Notes: generated by a model not told the origin, from the sequence alone. A DNA stretch of 64,000 nucleotides from Trema orientale (GCA_002914845.1 JXTC01000001.1:2152743-2216742), one strand, 5' to 3'. Shown: positions 50,768 through 63,840, counted from the stretch's first letter. Program-made: numbers and translations.

Positions 50768-50809
<42 letters not shown>
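50768..50809. repeat. CT microsatellite in probable SPP leader
   Basis: A perfect (CT)n run of about 42 bp. Pyrimidine repeats are common in plant 5' UTRs, and this one precedes the SPP start by about 380 bp. Confidence 0.9.
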
Positions 50810-50811
<2 letters not shown>

Positions 50812-51191
50812 GCTCTGCTTACTTCTCCGATCTGCAACGGAGAGGAATCGCTAAAACTATTTGTGCCTCCTGGTGCGGGTGATTTATTTCATTACCATAA
50901 GTGTAGTTTCTTCTTCAATGCAATTCTATGATATATGGAAATTAATTTATATATGTGTGTGTGTGTATGTAAATTTGGAATTTGTATATTGGACTATGAA
51001 ATATTTGATTTGGGAATTGGGGATTTTATTTTTTTAATTTTTTTTAAAATGTGATCTGGGAAATTTTTAGTTTTGACGCGATTGGATTCATTTCATTGAA
51101 AGGGTTTTGATTGCGGAGGAGGCCCATTTTGGTCAAAGATTTCGGTGGTTTCATTTGCTGGAGGTGTTTTCTTGTAGAATTATAGATAAAG

Positions 51192-54100
51192 ATGAAGAAC
51201 GTTGAACGTGTAGCGAATATCGCTTTAGCAGGTTTGCCCATTTTGCTTTCTACGCTTTATGATTTTGTTGGCATTTGAAATTTTTATTGAATTGCTCCTT
51301 CACTTTTGAGAGTTTGTAAGTCTCTGTGCTGTAGGTTTGAGAAATGGGAGGAAAGTTTTGTATAATAATTGGTTTCACTTGTTAACTTAAATAAGATTAA
51401 GATTCATATTACTCTCAGCGTTGTTTATTCATGAAGAAAAACAAGGGTCATGCAACTATGGCAATGATTTTGAGCGCCAACTTAATGAAAATTATGTATA
51501 ATATGGTGCTCAGTCCCGTCTCCTTGTCTAAATCAGCTTCATATTTCGTCAGTTTATCACTGTTCAATCCTGGGAGAGCATGAAAGGGTTGCAACTTGAT
51601 GCCGTGATGTGCACCCAATTTATTTCTGCATCTGGTAGTTGATGTAATTCTTGCTATAGGTGTTTGTAGATCTCCCCTTGTACGTCCCATAAGGAAGTTT
51701 AATGAATTGTCTGTCGAAATAAGAATTTGTACTTTTTGTGCTGTGGATGCCTTTGTGGAAGTTCAATGGGAGAGAGATACGAATGGTGTAATTCATTACA
51801 GTTGTCTGGTTCCCATTCTTAATGCTCAGTGGTATGTAGGGTGTTGAGTGTTGACTTTTTTGTGACTTACCGATCATTATCTGTTTCTGCAGCTTTAACA
51901 CTAGCACCACTTGTCACGAAGGTAGATCCCAACTTAAATGTTATATTGACTGCCAGCCTCACTGTTTTTGTGGGTTGCTACCGATCAGTGAAGCCAACCC
52001 CGCCATCTGTAAGTACAGTTGTATGTGAACCTTTGTTGTTTTTTTCATGACCGAGATCCGATTTTAACGATGGATCTTCACTGGTGCAGGAGACAATGTC
52101 TAATGAACATGCCATGCGCTTCCCTTTTGTTGGGAGTGCGATGCTGCTATCACTGTTTTTACTCTTTAAGTTCTTATCCAAAGACTTGGTTAATGCTGTA
52201 TTGACTTGCTACTTCTTTGTGCTTGGAATTGTTGCTCTTTCGTATGTTCTAGTCCCGAAGCTTTCTTTTGTCTTCTTTTTTTTATTTCTTTTATTTTCTG
52301 TATAATTAATGGAAACATTTTATTTGCTTTGTGATATCAAATCTCCCTTTTGCTCTGTACAGGGCAACATTGTTACCTGCTATCAAACGTTATTTGCCTA
52401 AGCATTGGAACGAGGATGTTATTATATGGCGTTTTCCATATTTCCGTTGTATGTAATCTTATTTCTAGTTGACATCAGATTCTTACATCCCGTAATTATC
52501 TGATGAAGGTTGTAGTCAATGTTTATCATGTGCTTCTTCAATCATATTTTTTGCATTTTTCTGGATTTAACTTTTAGGAGAATCATGATCTTCTCATTTC
52601 TCCACTTACCTAAAGTTTTGGTTACCATGATTCAGAACAACTTTATTTGGTTATTATTATTTCTTATATTAGTGGCTTCTCACATTCTTTGTTGGAAAGA
52701 TGCCTTTTAGTCTTTAAATTGGACTACTTCGAATGTACCAAAGTTGTATTTGTTGCTATCTTAATGTTGCTGTGAGCTGAAACATTAAATATAATTGTTT
52801 GAAATGTTGTTAGATGCATTCTGAAATCTTGTTTTTCATGGAAGCTCATTGTTGTCTAGTTTTATTTTCCAAGTTAGGACATATCTTTCTCCCAGGTTGA
52901 GCTTCATCACCTTCTTGACCAGATGTTGTAGAATTTTTTCTCAAGTCCGGTTTCTGTGAATTATTTTTCTTGTTTTGAAGATGATTCTGCCTCCATAGTT
53001 TGGCTCTTACAGCACTTGATTTCAGTTTGATCCAGTTGACACTATCTTGCTTGCATCATGCAGAATGATATTTTTCCTTGCACCTTTGTTACACAGCTTT
53101 GGAGATTGAGTTCACAAGATCTCAGATTGTTGCTGCAATCCCTGGAACCTTTTTCTGTGCATGGTATGCTTCGCAGAAGCATTGGCTTGCCAATAATATT
53201 TTAGGCCTGGCCTTTTGCATCCAGGTTTGTCACCGTTCATTTAAATTTTAAAATGATGCTCATTTTTTTTTGTTCTCATTATTCGCATACAATCATCTTC
53301 GTGTTCTGGTTTCATTGTTTAGGAAATGGCTCATTGTCTTTATATTGCCCACTTTGTTTTTTATATTAATCTTGTGTTCTATATACATTGCAAATATATT
53401 TCATGTAAAAGATATTTGTATAGAGACACTTCTATTGCTTTTGCATTGTGAAAATAATTATTCAACCTTTTTTCCCCTTTGTGTGTACAATATAACTATA
53501 AAGTTAATGTTGCGTGATGCTTACAGATAAATCTTTTTGTTAATTTCAGGGAATTGAAATGCTTTCTCTTGGATCTTTCAAGACTGGTGCCATCCTCTTG
53601 GTAAGAAGTGGACTCGTGATTTTGAACAAATTTGCAAGTTTTGATTACATATCATTATACTCAATTTTCACGCCTCTTGCTTCAACTTCAGCTTCTATAA
53701 TTATCATACTGTTCTTGCTTTGCCTTTTCACAATACAATATAAATACATTGAATTTGCTTTGCAATATGAATGTGTCTTTAGAAGTTTGTTGTACTTATG
53801 AGCATGGAGTTCTACTTCTCAAAATATTTATAAACTTTTCTGGTGTAGCCATTTTGGTCATGTTTTATAATTTTTCATTTTCTGATGCTAATATTTGAAA
53901 TAAGTGTATTCAGTTATTTTTCTTCTTACCTTTTATTTCACAGTTCTCCATCTAATGCTTTGCAGGCTGGGCTTTTTGTGTACGATATTTTCTGGGTTTT
54001 CTTCACTCCAGTAATGGTTAGCGTTGCAAAGTCTTTTGATGCTCCCATAAAGGTTTGTATTCCACCTTAGTCTAACATTACTATTGTGAAAAAGAGATCA

Positions 54101-56068
54101 CACATACTGAATTTCATGGCAACCTTTTTCTTTCTTTTTCCTTTTTTGTAGCTTTTGTTTCCTACAGCAGATTCTACACGACCATTTTCTATGCTTGGAC
54201 TTGGTGACATAGTTATCCCTGGTAAGATATAGAGTGTTATTTGTATTATGATAATATCTTCCACAAAACTTCATTTGCTCTGATCCTTAGGGTACTGTTT
54301 CTTCATTATATACACATTGCAGTAATAACAAGATATATAAGTATCGATGGTTTGTTATGTGCCAAACTGAAGTATTAGGTAAATAAAATCCCCTTGACTG
54401 CACATCTGTCTTTGGGCTTGATAGCTGTGCCATTGATCCCTCTCGTGGTTTATGCTTTGGGGTGTTAATCTTTATACCCTTGGTTAACTGATGGGTAAAT
54501 TGCTCTTCAGAATATATAGTAAGGCATAAGCTAAGTTGGTTATGAACTTATAATTAGCATAACTTGGGTGGTTAATGTGCTTATGTTTATATCCATTTGT
54601 TCAAAAATATATGTGTGCATCTTTGTCCTTAATTTGAGTAAGAATCCTTTGATGTTGTAGATAAGATGGGTAAATTATTTAGTTCCTCCAATGAACTGGT
54701 GTTCTGGATGAGCCGTATTATTTAAATGCAAACTTGGAGGTTTCTAATGATTCCATAGTTTTGCTGTGTGGATTTTGTTTCATGATCTTTGTTTTTATCA
54801 GATTTTGGATCCTGTGCATAAGTATCAATTTAAACTCCTTAAATGGAAATCTAAAATAAAGAAGTTGAAACTTTTAGTTGACCATAGTGGAGTGTTCTGC
54901 ATTTGAAAATATTACTTGGTAGGATCATATTATTTCCTGATTATTACTTACATAGCTGGGCTGTATTTCTTTCCGTCAGGTATTTTTGTAGCCCTTGCTT
55001 TGCGCTTTGACGTCTCCAGAGGGAAACAGAACCAGTATTTTAAGAGTGCGTTTTTGGGTTACACAGTTGGTTTGGTTCTCACTATTGTAGTAATGAACTG
55101 GTTTCAAGCCGCACAGGTGACTACTGCATGATCCTCTTTATGTGACCTTTTTAACTCCTTTGTACATGAGAAGTTGTGTCCTCACTGTCAATTTCATGAT
55201 TAAGTTTATTGTTGGCTTGAGATGAATGGAAGTTCCAAGTGCTTCCCTGTGAACGGATCACTGCTCTTTCTTTGTATTATCATTTGATCTCTTGCATGCC
55301 CGAACTTTCTTCTTCTCTTTTTTCTTATCCATATTTCTGATTTTCCCCCCCCCTGCTATGCTTTCAGCCTGCACTGTTGTATATTGTACCAGCTGTTATT
55401 GGGTTTTTGGCTGCCCATGTTATATGGAATGGTGAAGTCAAACAGGTTTGTCCACAAATCCTTACTTGTTTATGCTTTTTCTGTGTGTTTATAATTTAAT
55501 TGCGTAAATTTGATTGAAGCTTAGTTTTATGCACACCTAACATATATATCCAGTGACTTTATGCAATGAAATATGTCTTAGGAGAATGCTTGACAATCCT
55601 AGGGTGCAAAGAGAGAACGCGATGTAGTTTTATAGGATTCTCAGTGATAATTGGTCTAAAGAGCTGTCTCTTTGTTTCCATACAAGAGATAAATAACCAC
55701 CCTATATAATAAGACATTGCCAAAAATTCCTTGGCATCTTCTCATGATCTCATACATGGCTTTTCCGATTTTTGCCTGATCGACTACATTATCCTGTTTC
55801 TAGTCCCAAAATAGTTGCAAAATACTGATATAGTAATCATCCTAGCGAACACATGTTGAGTTGTAATTCCTTGGATAAGCAATTTAAGAGCTTATCTAGT
55901 TTTAGAAGAAGCTGATAGTTTGATGTGTAGGAGTGTTGCGAATGTTTCAAAAGACAGCAAAAATCTTGATTTGGTTACATCCTATGTTGTGTACAGTTGT
56001 TGGAATTTGACGAGTCAAAGGCATCTCAAGAAGGCGGTGATGACAAAACTAGCAAGAAGGTGGAGTAA
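51192..56068 (+). CDS. SPP: Signal peptide peptidase (intramembrane aspartyl protease)
   Basis: GxGD-type aspartyl protease of the ER that cleaves remnant signal peptides and some tail-anchored proteins in the membrane. Eleven exons: 51192-51231, 51893-52008, 52090-52241, 52363-52448, 53097-53224, 53550-53600, 53966-54052, 54152-54221, 54980-55116, 55368-55445 and 55997-56068. All are GT-AG and in phase, giving 338 residues, close to plant SPP length. Catalytic YD (Y197-D198 in GLFVYDIFWVFF), GLGD (G236-D239 in MLGLGDIVIPG) and the PAL motif (290-292, QPALLYIVP) are intact. Nine or so hydrophobic segments can be seen. The C-terminus ends TSKKVE, a KKxx-type ER retrieval signal. The first exon is tiny (13 codons plus one base), and the start is fixed by MKNVERVANIALA. 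It resembles Arabidopsis SPP (At2g03120), from memory. Confidence 0.95.
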
Positions 56069-56545
56069 TTTGAGAAGCCCAGAAAGTGAAAACTTTTCTA
56101 CTCAGAGACGAATACCCTTTTTTCTCTTCTTTTTACATCTTTCTGAGGTCCGAAAGGCCTTTAGAGCGCATCTTGACTAATTTATGCAACTCCACACTGC
56201 TGTAACAGATTTTTGAAGGAAATAATATATTCAGCTTATAACGAGATAATCATGCTAGATTTTCTTTCTTATACACCCTTTGCTTGGTCAAATAGAAGGA
56301 AAACCCTCTATTGTGGAGTTTTCTTCTTATGATAGTTCATATATTTTACGGAAAATCTTCGTGTAAAATACCCCGTTTAGGGATTCCATTTCCAAATTTG
56401 TTTATTTATTCTTCTGTATTTTTATATATTTTTCTTTTTGCTGAATTTTTATTGTTTCTTGTTTTTATGTCTTCTCCTTTGACTTTCTTGTGGCCGCCTT
56501 CTTCCTGGACTTTTTCAAGCAAATTATATTATGCATATATAATTC

Positions 56546-56576
<31 letters not shown>

Positions 56577-58504
56577 CATGAAAGAAGTTGAAAGAAGGGG
56601 GAGGTGGATGATACATAGCAAATGATGGATAACACGAAGGCAAAAGACAGTTGTATAGAAATAGAATAATAGGTGGCTCTTGCTATGTTCCGTTGCGTTG
56701 ACAGAATTAATAGATTTTGCCGTTCTGGACATTCCTAGTTTCCACCGAAAATAATAATAATAATAACAATACTAATAATGAAGAAGAAGGAAAACTTCAT
56801 ACATGTTTTCTTCTCTGCAACAGTCTTACATAATCAAGTTTCTTTAGTACCTAAGCGAAACATGTTAGAAGATCTAAGAAAACTTCGACTTTGATTATGT
56901 TCATTTGCTTGTGTACAATGAAACTTGGTTATTGTGTATACTGGGTTTAGTTGAAAAATGTGTACTGAACGTGAGCATTTAATTGAAGCAAATATGCAAA
57001 GCTCTGTGCAAGAGAGAGCAGCAAAAAAAGAAGATTTACATACTTTACACGAGAGAAGTAAATGGACCTCGAAGAGGTGAAAACTAAAAGAAATTCTATT
57101 CCATGTGCCACGGCCTATGCCATATAACCTACAACTTAGCATTTTTTAATCACGAGATCAAAATTACACGGTACATAAATGATACTGTATCAATAAACGC
57201 AAAGAGCATACCGTATTCTAGAAGCCCCCTATTTTTATTTATTTATTTTTTTTTTTCAATGACTTCATTAACAATAAAGAGAAGTAAAAAGTACAAGGAA
57301 ACTGCATCCATAGATCAGCCAGAGACGGCTGTACAAAGATGAGACTTGATTTGCTTATTCGAAGCTGTCCTCTAAAGGTTTAAACTAAAACTACAGATAA
57401 CCCACATTTCACCATTTTTTAAGGTAAGGTATCTGATTTTTAAGATAAAAATTATTATACTCAACTGAACTTTTTTTTTTTTTTTTTGGGTACAAGAAGC
57501 AAAATCAAAATACTCAGAATGTTTTCTAAACCGTTTTTATACTCTGTCATATTTGCATAATATTTTATTTTAATAGGACCTTGATAATAACACGGTTAAA
57601 ATGTCTGTATGTGATTTGGTTTTGATAATCACATGGTCAAAATATATCATAATCACATGATAAATTCAACTTTTATTAAGAATATAATTATGGTATGAAT
57701 CCATCGTGACAATGTGAATTTGTACGATCCATAAGGGGACTTCACAATTCAATGCATCTCCACTAAGAAGGGAATAATAATGTTGACCAATTCTATCTGG
57801 TCCATGAAGGGTAAGGCAGAAAAAGAGAGTTTTCCAAGGAGTACTTTTGCTCAAGAAAAGACTTCTAGATTTTAGAATAAGCTTTCACGCATGTGCAAAA
57901 CTGCAAGGCACATATGACATACATGAGGAAAAAATAAAAAAAATAAAAAATAAAAAATAAATTTTGGTTAAAATGTTAGTTGACGGCCAGCTGATTTAAA
58001 AATCAATTTTAGTTATATTTCACCAAATCTAACCTATTTTTTTAGGAGTGTTGGAAAAAGTCCAAGGTTTTCGAGGCAGTTATCTTACCGAAACAACGCT
58101 ATAACAAATGTGTTTATTACCGCTAATTGCGAAACGAATATCATAAAATTTCCAAGAACTCGAAAACGAATATCATAAAATTTCCGAGAACTCAAAAAAG
58201 GGGAAAAGTTTCACCTTATGGGATATTAATATAAGGAAATTAATTATGTGGAAGAGTACGAAAACATATAAAATATATATATATATATATGCATATTCTT
58301 CCAACTGGTAATGAATAGTTTTTAGCGTTAAATTTTCGTTAAATTTTTTTGCATGGTATTTAAAAACGTAGACCAACTACTATATATACATGTGTTCTTT
58401 ATCATGATTTGTGTTCACGAGTCTTTACTGATCTTAAACTGTTCTTTATCGTTGTTAGTACAACTTGATACCTTTTACTAAAATATATATTTGCTCCAAT
58501 TCTT
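56069..58504. other. SPP downstream region and intergenic DNA
   Basis: SPP 3' UTR, then AT-rich DNA with a (TA)n(TG)n microsatellite at about 56546-56576, T-runs (for example 57471-57487) and no credible gene. A 31-bp phrase is duplicated at about 58130-58190 ('cgaatatcataaaatttcc' then 'aagaactc'). Confidence 0.55.
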
Positions 58505-58675
58505 GGGCGCGTCTACAGTAGGGACGCCTTTACGTAGGGCCTTGTCTATTCACCGTTGGATGGGAATCTGTATATAAATAGATTCTTCATAGATTCCCGT
58601 TATTCTCCACAGATTCTCATCCAACGATAATTAAGGCATGACCCTACGTAGGGACGCCCCTACCGTAGCCATCCC
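58505..58675. mobile_element. Mutator-like MITE, copy 1, with 9-bp target duplication
   Basis: A 171-bp element bounded by GGGCGCGTCTACAGTAGGG and the inverse of GGGATGGCTACGGTAGGGG. The target duplication CCAATTCTT lies at 58496-58504 and 58676-58684. The arms extend inward through a 'CGTTGGATGGGAATCTGT' phrase and its inverse, so most of the element can fold. The 9-bp duplication and long TIRs fit Mutator-like elements. It is non-coding. Confidence 0.85.
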
Positions 58676-59055
58676 CCAATTCTTTTACCATATATACCGA
58701 CACAATAAATATATATAGCTGGATTGTTCAACGTAGAAATTTTCTGGGTTTTTTTCTTTTTTTTTTTTTTTTTTCAAAAGAAGCCAAAACTCAATCCCTT
58801 ATATCCACCAACGAGAACGAGTCTGAAGCCATCTTTTTATTTTTCATGTACTCATGTTCACACAATCGTATGAAAGATAGCCGGAAAGCTTATAATTGAA
58901 ACGAAATCCAGATCTCGAGTCAGTAAACTTACTGAAAAATCTAAGTAAGAGTTGACTAAATGAAGAGTTAATAATAATTATGAAAAAGACCACTCCCAAT
59001 TTGCTTATATATATGCCACTCATTTTTCTTGCCATAAACAGAAAGAAAAAAAAAA

Positions 59056-59225
59056 GAGCGCGTCTACAGTAGGGGCGCCCCTACGTAGGCCCTGTCTATT
59101 CACCGTTAGATGGGAATCTGTATATAAATAGATTCTCCACAGATTCCCGTTATTCCCCACAGATTCCCATCCAACGATAATTAAGACATGACCCTACGTA
59201 GGGACGCCCCTACTGTAGCCATCCC
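59056..59225. mobile_element. Mutator-like MITE, copy 2, with A9 target duplication
   Basis: A 170-bp element about 90% like 58505-58675 by eye and in the same orientation. It starts GAGCGCGTCTACAGTAGGGG and ends CCCCTACTGTAGCCATCCC. It sits in an A-run: nine A precede (59047-59055) and exactly nine A follow (59226-59234), consistent with a 9-bp duplication in a homopolymer. Confidence 0.85.
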
Positions 59226-59234
59226 AAAAAAAAT

Positions 59235-59858
59235 TATATATATATATAAGTGAAGAAAAACCAACTTTATGAGTAGTTTAGACTCATTCAATACTACAGA
59301 GAATTTATTCTTAAAAAAAAAAATACTACAGAGAATATGGTTTTTCTTGTTCCTCTCTCTTGAATATTGACCGCATGTCATTCTTATCCAGCTGTCCTCA
59401 AACCAACAACTACAAGCAGATAGATCATCCCCCAACAACACCCACCCACCAAAACCGCACCCCCCGAAATTTAAAAAAAAAAAAAAGGGTCAAAACCTCT
59501 TAAATTTAATTATCCTATCTATGTAGCAAAACATATATATACACATAAATATATATAAGTTTCCAATGTATTTTTTTTTTTTTTTACTTTTCAGCCGTTG
59601 AATTATTATTTAACGGCTACTATAATTTAAATAATTGGAAAAAAATAAAATAAATACTCATTATTTAATATTTTTCTCTCTCCACTTTTTACCATGAAAA
59701 GACATATGTGATGATCTTTAATTCGGTAAAGCAATACCTATAGATAAGTTAAAAAAAATACCTACTGAATTGGTGTATATATATATATATATACACACAT
59801 ATAAAGGGAGAAAAAAAAATGTTTTAGATTTACAGCTTTTGGAATCAGACTGCAGCAA
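59235..59858. other. Intergenic DNA between MITE and CACTA element
   Basis: AT-rich, with small TA runs (59239-59248, 59776-59792) and a C-rich patch (59428-59466). No gene seen. Confidence 0.6.
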
Positions 59859-61369
59859 CACTATAAGAAAACATACCTATAGCAACGAAATGATGTCGTC
59901 GCCATAGGGTTCTCTAAAGCGACGACATCAGAATGTCATTGCTATAATTTTGGCAGTTAAAAAAGGCGCCACATCTCATGCCAAATATTACATTATACAC
60001 TCGATAGCGACGACAAATGAGATTTATTTAATAAATTTTAATTTTTTTAAAAGGTAAAAAGAATAAAAATCTAAAAAATCAATGTATTTAACCTATAGTG
60101 ATGACAAATGAGTTTATTTAATAAATTTTAATTTTTTTAAATGTAAAGAAACTAAAAATAATAATAAATTTAATATATTTAACCTATAGGTTTTGAATAA
60201 AATTTTGAGCGGTAATGTTTACTACACTAAAATCTAAAAAATTTAATAAATTATTTTATTTTACCCATAGCGAGGTTTTAAATGAAATTTTGAGCAATAA
60301 TATTTACTGCCCTCAATTTCAAAATTTAAAGGAAACGATGTCGTTTGGACTATAGCGACAACTTTTCTTATTTATAGTGACGACATATGCTGTAGATATC
60401 GAAATTTTTATTATGCTAGAGATGCTGCATAATAAAAACTCAAATATTTTTCTTCTTCTTCTATCATCTCATATATTCACTCACTCTCTCCAAACTCCAC
60501 TCCCTCTCACTCATTCTCTCTGATTTGCACTCTCTCTCATTTCTCACTCCAAAATAATATATTTATATATATATATATGCATATCTAGTTTTTTTTTTTT
60601 TCTTTTATGTGTTTTTGTAAATTTTTTGTTCTAAATACTAATTTTTTGTTTCTTTGATTAATTGTTTATTCAGATTTGTATTATTATAGATTTCAAGTTT
60701 CTTCATCGTTAGAGAACTAAGTTTTCCTAAATTCTAATTTAGTTTTATTGATTTTTTAGGATTAAATCTTTTAGGTATTTATATGAATATGTGGATTTTG
60801 TGTTATAATTTTGTGGAGCATTTATTGATATGAAGTCGAATAAACTTTTTATGAAATTTATATTTTGGTATACGAAATTTATTAATAGTTTGATTATAGA
60901 GTATGGAATATGTTTATTTAAGAGTGTTAGTTTTAATTTTTTTACTTTGATTTTGAAGGTTTAATTTTTTTTTGGTAGTTTGTTTTTTGGATTGATTTTG
61001 GCATGATTTAAGTTTGGGCGTTTAAATTTAATGCTTGTAGGTATAACTTTATTATTTATTTTTTAAGAGTAATAATTTAAGAATTAATTTAGATCAATTA
61101 AATTAATTGTATTTTTTAAAATCTGTAGTATCTATAACGACGACATTTGTCGTGGCTATAGGAATTAATTTATATATATATTTTAAAAAAATATGTCTAT
61201 AGCGATGACATAGGTCATCTATAGTAGAGGCAAATTATGTTATGCTATAGAAGGTCTATACCAACTGGCCTTTAACGACGACTAAATTGTGATGACTTTA
61301 TTGTCGCTATAGACCTATAGCGACGATAATTTAGTCTATAGCGATGATCTGACCTATTTTTCTACCGTG
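59859..61369. mobile_element. Non-autonomous CACTA element with CAA target duplication
   Basis: A 1511-bp element starting CACTATAAGAAAACATACC. Its right end, inverted, reads CACGGTAGAAAAATAGG. CAA flanks both sides (59856-59858 and 61370-61372), the 3-bp duplication typical of CACTA (En/Spm) elements. Both subterminal regions are dense in 'ctatagcGACGACa' words in both orientations (for example 59877-59935, 60000-60015, 61136-61160, 61260-61350), the expected transposase-binding arrays. There is no transposase open frame. Confidence 0.85.
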
Positions 61370-61840
61370 CAAATAGTTAGATGCTGCTAGCTAGCATGAC
61401 TCCAAAATTATGTACCAACTCAAAGAACTAGTCTCTTTTCTTTTTTTGGTACGAATAATATTACTAAAGAAATTAGATTAAGAAAATGGTTTCAAGATAT
61501 GCTCCAAATTTGTTATGTATTCCAAAATATACATAAATAGGTCCAAACTTATTCGTACAAATGTATTTGTTAGGTTTATAGCGACGATAATTTGGTCTAT
61601 AGCGATGACTTGAACCCTTTTTCTGTAATGAAAATGGTAAGATGCTGCTAGCTAGCATGACTCTAAAATTACGTACCAACTCAAAAAACTATTCTTTTTT
61701 TTTTTTTTTTGGTATGAATAATATTAGTAAAGAAATTGGATTAAGAAAATGGTTTCGAGATATGCTCCAAATTTGTTCCGTATCCAAGATATGCATAAAT
61801 AGATCCAAACTCATTTGGACAAATGTATTTGTTGTGGACA
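61316..61840. repeat. Tandem duplication (261-bp period) spanning the CACTA right end
   Basis: Unit A (61316-61576) covers the last ~54 bp of the CACTA element plus ~205 bp of right flank. Unit B (61577-61840) repeats both, starting again with 'tatagcgacgataattt', followed by the element end and 'gatgctgctagctagcatga'. The units differ at scattered positions and in T-run length, so the duplication is old. Confidence 0.85.
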
Positions 61841-61856
61841 ACATTAAGTGAGCAAA

Positions 61857-63420
61857 TTAATTGATTTGTAATTGAATTCCCATGTAAGATGAGAAAAATT
61901 TGTCTACGCTCAAAATATACTACTGGCTATCGTAGTATAAATTAAGGTGTCAATCTCACAGAGAAGTAAATCAACAATAAAAAAGTAATGAAAAATGAAA
62001 AGAAAAATTGAAAAGAAAAATTACTGAGCAATAATTAAAATAATCACAGAAATATAAACGAAAATATTAATAAAAGAAAAATAAGGCTTCAAGACTCACT
62101 TAATCATTCGTTTAACTATTAATAACTTTGATTCCTATTTATTACTCAATTATATGTTTCACATCCCAAACACATAACCGGAAAATATAACATTTAAGAA
62201 CAAATATTAATCTAAAGTATTCAATATGAGAAATTCTTCTAATTAACACCAAAAATAATTTATCATATTAGTTATCTAAGATCGACAATATATTACAGAG
62301 ATAATACTGCAGTAAAAGATCAGCTAATAAAACAGATATAATTATAATGTAGTTTAAATCACCACATAAAGAAAGCATGACTGATTTTGTATGAGAAACT
62401 AGAAAATAATATATTGAAAATAAAAATATTGAAGAATTTAACAAACCAAATATATAAGCGTTGAAGCACTCTTAGGAATCAAAGTTGGAAAACAGAAAAA
62501 CTACATAATTAAGATAATCTCTCTAGCCTTTCTAAAAACTAGCCTAACCTTGAACTCATCTCACACTCTCTCTCTAGGAAAAGTAGAATTTTCTCTCTCA
62601 AAATTAGTGTGTATTTTTTCTCCTCACGTTTTGGATATTTATAGCTGAGTTTAGAGTGTTGTGCAAGTCTCCACATTTCTAAAGGTAAAATCTGATTAAT
62701 TATGTGATGTGTCAAACTCACACAATTTCCTTTCTCTCTTTCTCTCTCTTCCCCACATTTCTGGGCTGTGGGAATTAATCCAGTGTGGCTGAAATTTTTG
62801 TGCACGGCACAAAACTCGCACGTGATTGGCTGAAGAAAAAGCTGGGGTCAGCGGACCGACGTGGTGCTCAAGAACTGGCTAAAAAACGAGTTGCACGGGA
62901 TACGCAAAGCACAGGATCCGGCACACCAGGCAGCTACTGCAGCGCGCAGGCCCTAGTCGTTCCCCGGCTTCCACGCGCGCCTGCTCCTGTGTGCACTCCA
63001 TGCGCCCGCCTGGGGCTTGGATGCTTAAATCGACGGCCCAGATTGCGAATGGATTTTCTCTCCCACTCTCAAAGTTGGCTTTGCTTTTTCTGGTTTTTTT
63101 CTTTTCTTTTTTTTAATCTAAATCAAAATAAAACAAATTAAAAGTAAATAAATCCTAATCAAAATTAAAAACAATAAATAACCTAAATACTAAAACTCAA
63201 AAATAAATAGATAAATAAAGTCATATCCTAAAATTAAATCTAAAGTAAACTAAAATTCAACAAAATTAAATCTAAATAATTAAACTAAATTAAAATAAAA
63301 TAACTTAAATTATCTAAAAATTACACTAAAAATACTCAAAAACACACAAAATATATAAGAAAAAGAACACAAATAACTCTATTTTTATAGAGTTATCAAA
63401 TATCGCGTGTGAAGAAAACA
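61857..63420. mobile_element. Probable LTR-retrotransposon-derived block
   Basis: The left part has 'ctatcgtagtataaattaag' then 'gtgtcaatctcacagagaag', and the right edge has 'tagagttatcaaat'. I recall such phrases from plant Ty3/gypsy LTR borders. The block includes an A-rich inner region, a GC-rich patch (62800-63060) and a long A/T-rich tail without frames. The 118-codon frame over the GC-rich patch has no family similarity. No paired LTR or target duplication is found, so the class is inference. Confidence 0.35.
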
Positions 63421-63840
63421 ATTTTAATTAAGTCGTTCGATTTTTTATTTTATTTATTTTTGAATGAATAATACGCCTCCAAAATAGAGTGAGTCATGAA
63501 ATAAGAAATTAGTCAGATACAATTCAGCAAACAAACCTCACAAATCCCTTTGAAAAGTTGTATTAGGGTAATTTCCTTTCAAATTGGATTTGTTTTGAAT
63601 TAAAAAGTTAGGAAAATAAGTTAAAAATTCGAAGTAGGGTGGTTCTAAGAGAGAGAAATGATGGAACTCGGGTCAGATTGTAAGTTTCAGGGTAAGACCG
63701 GTAATTTAGGACAAGACACAATAACACGACTTGAAACCAGCACGAAATTAGCAGGTTTGGATTTGTCTTACTCAGGTACTAGCCAAAATAGGTTAAACCC
63801 GATAAAACACGATTAAATTGCAGGTCAAAAGTGTTAAGAA
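63421..63840. other. Intergenic DNA, possibly TE-derived
   Basis: A run of short 'aacacgac'-, 'caggtttgg'- and 'aaacccgataaaacacg'-type phrases (63710-63830) resembles known plant TE borders. No gene or clear terminal repeat. Confidence 0.35.

Noticed and set aside
62785-63141. 118-codon frame beginning MAEIFVHGTKLARDWLKKK
   Set aside because: No family similarity, located in a GC-rich TE-like patch, and ends in low-complexity Phe/Asn.
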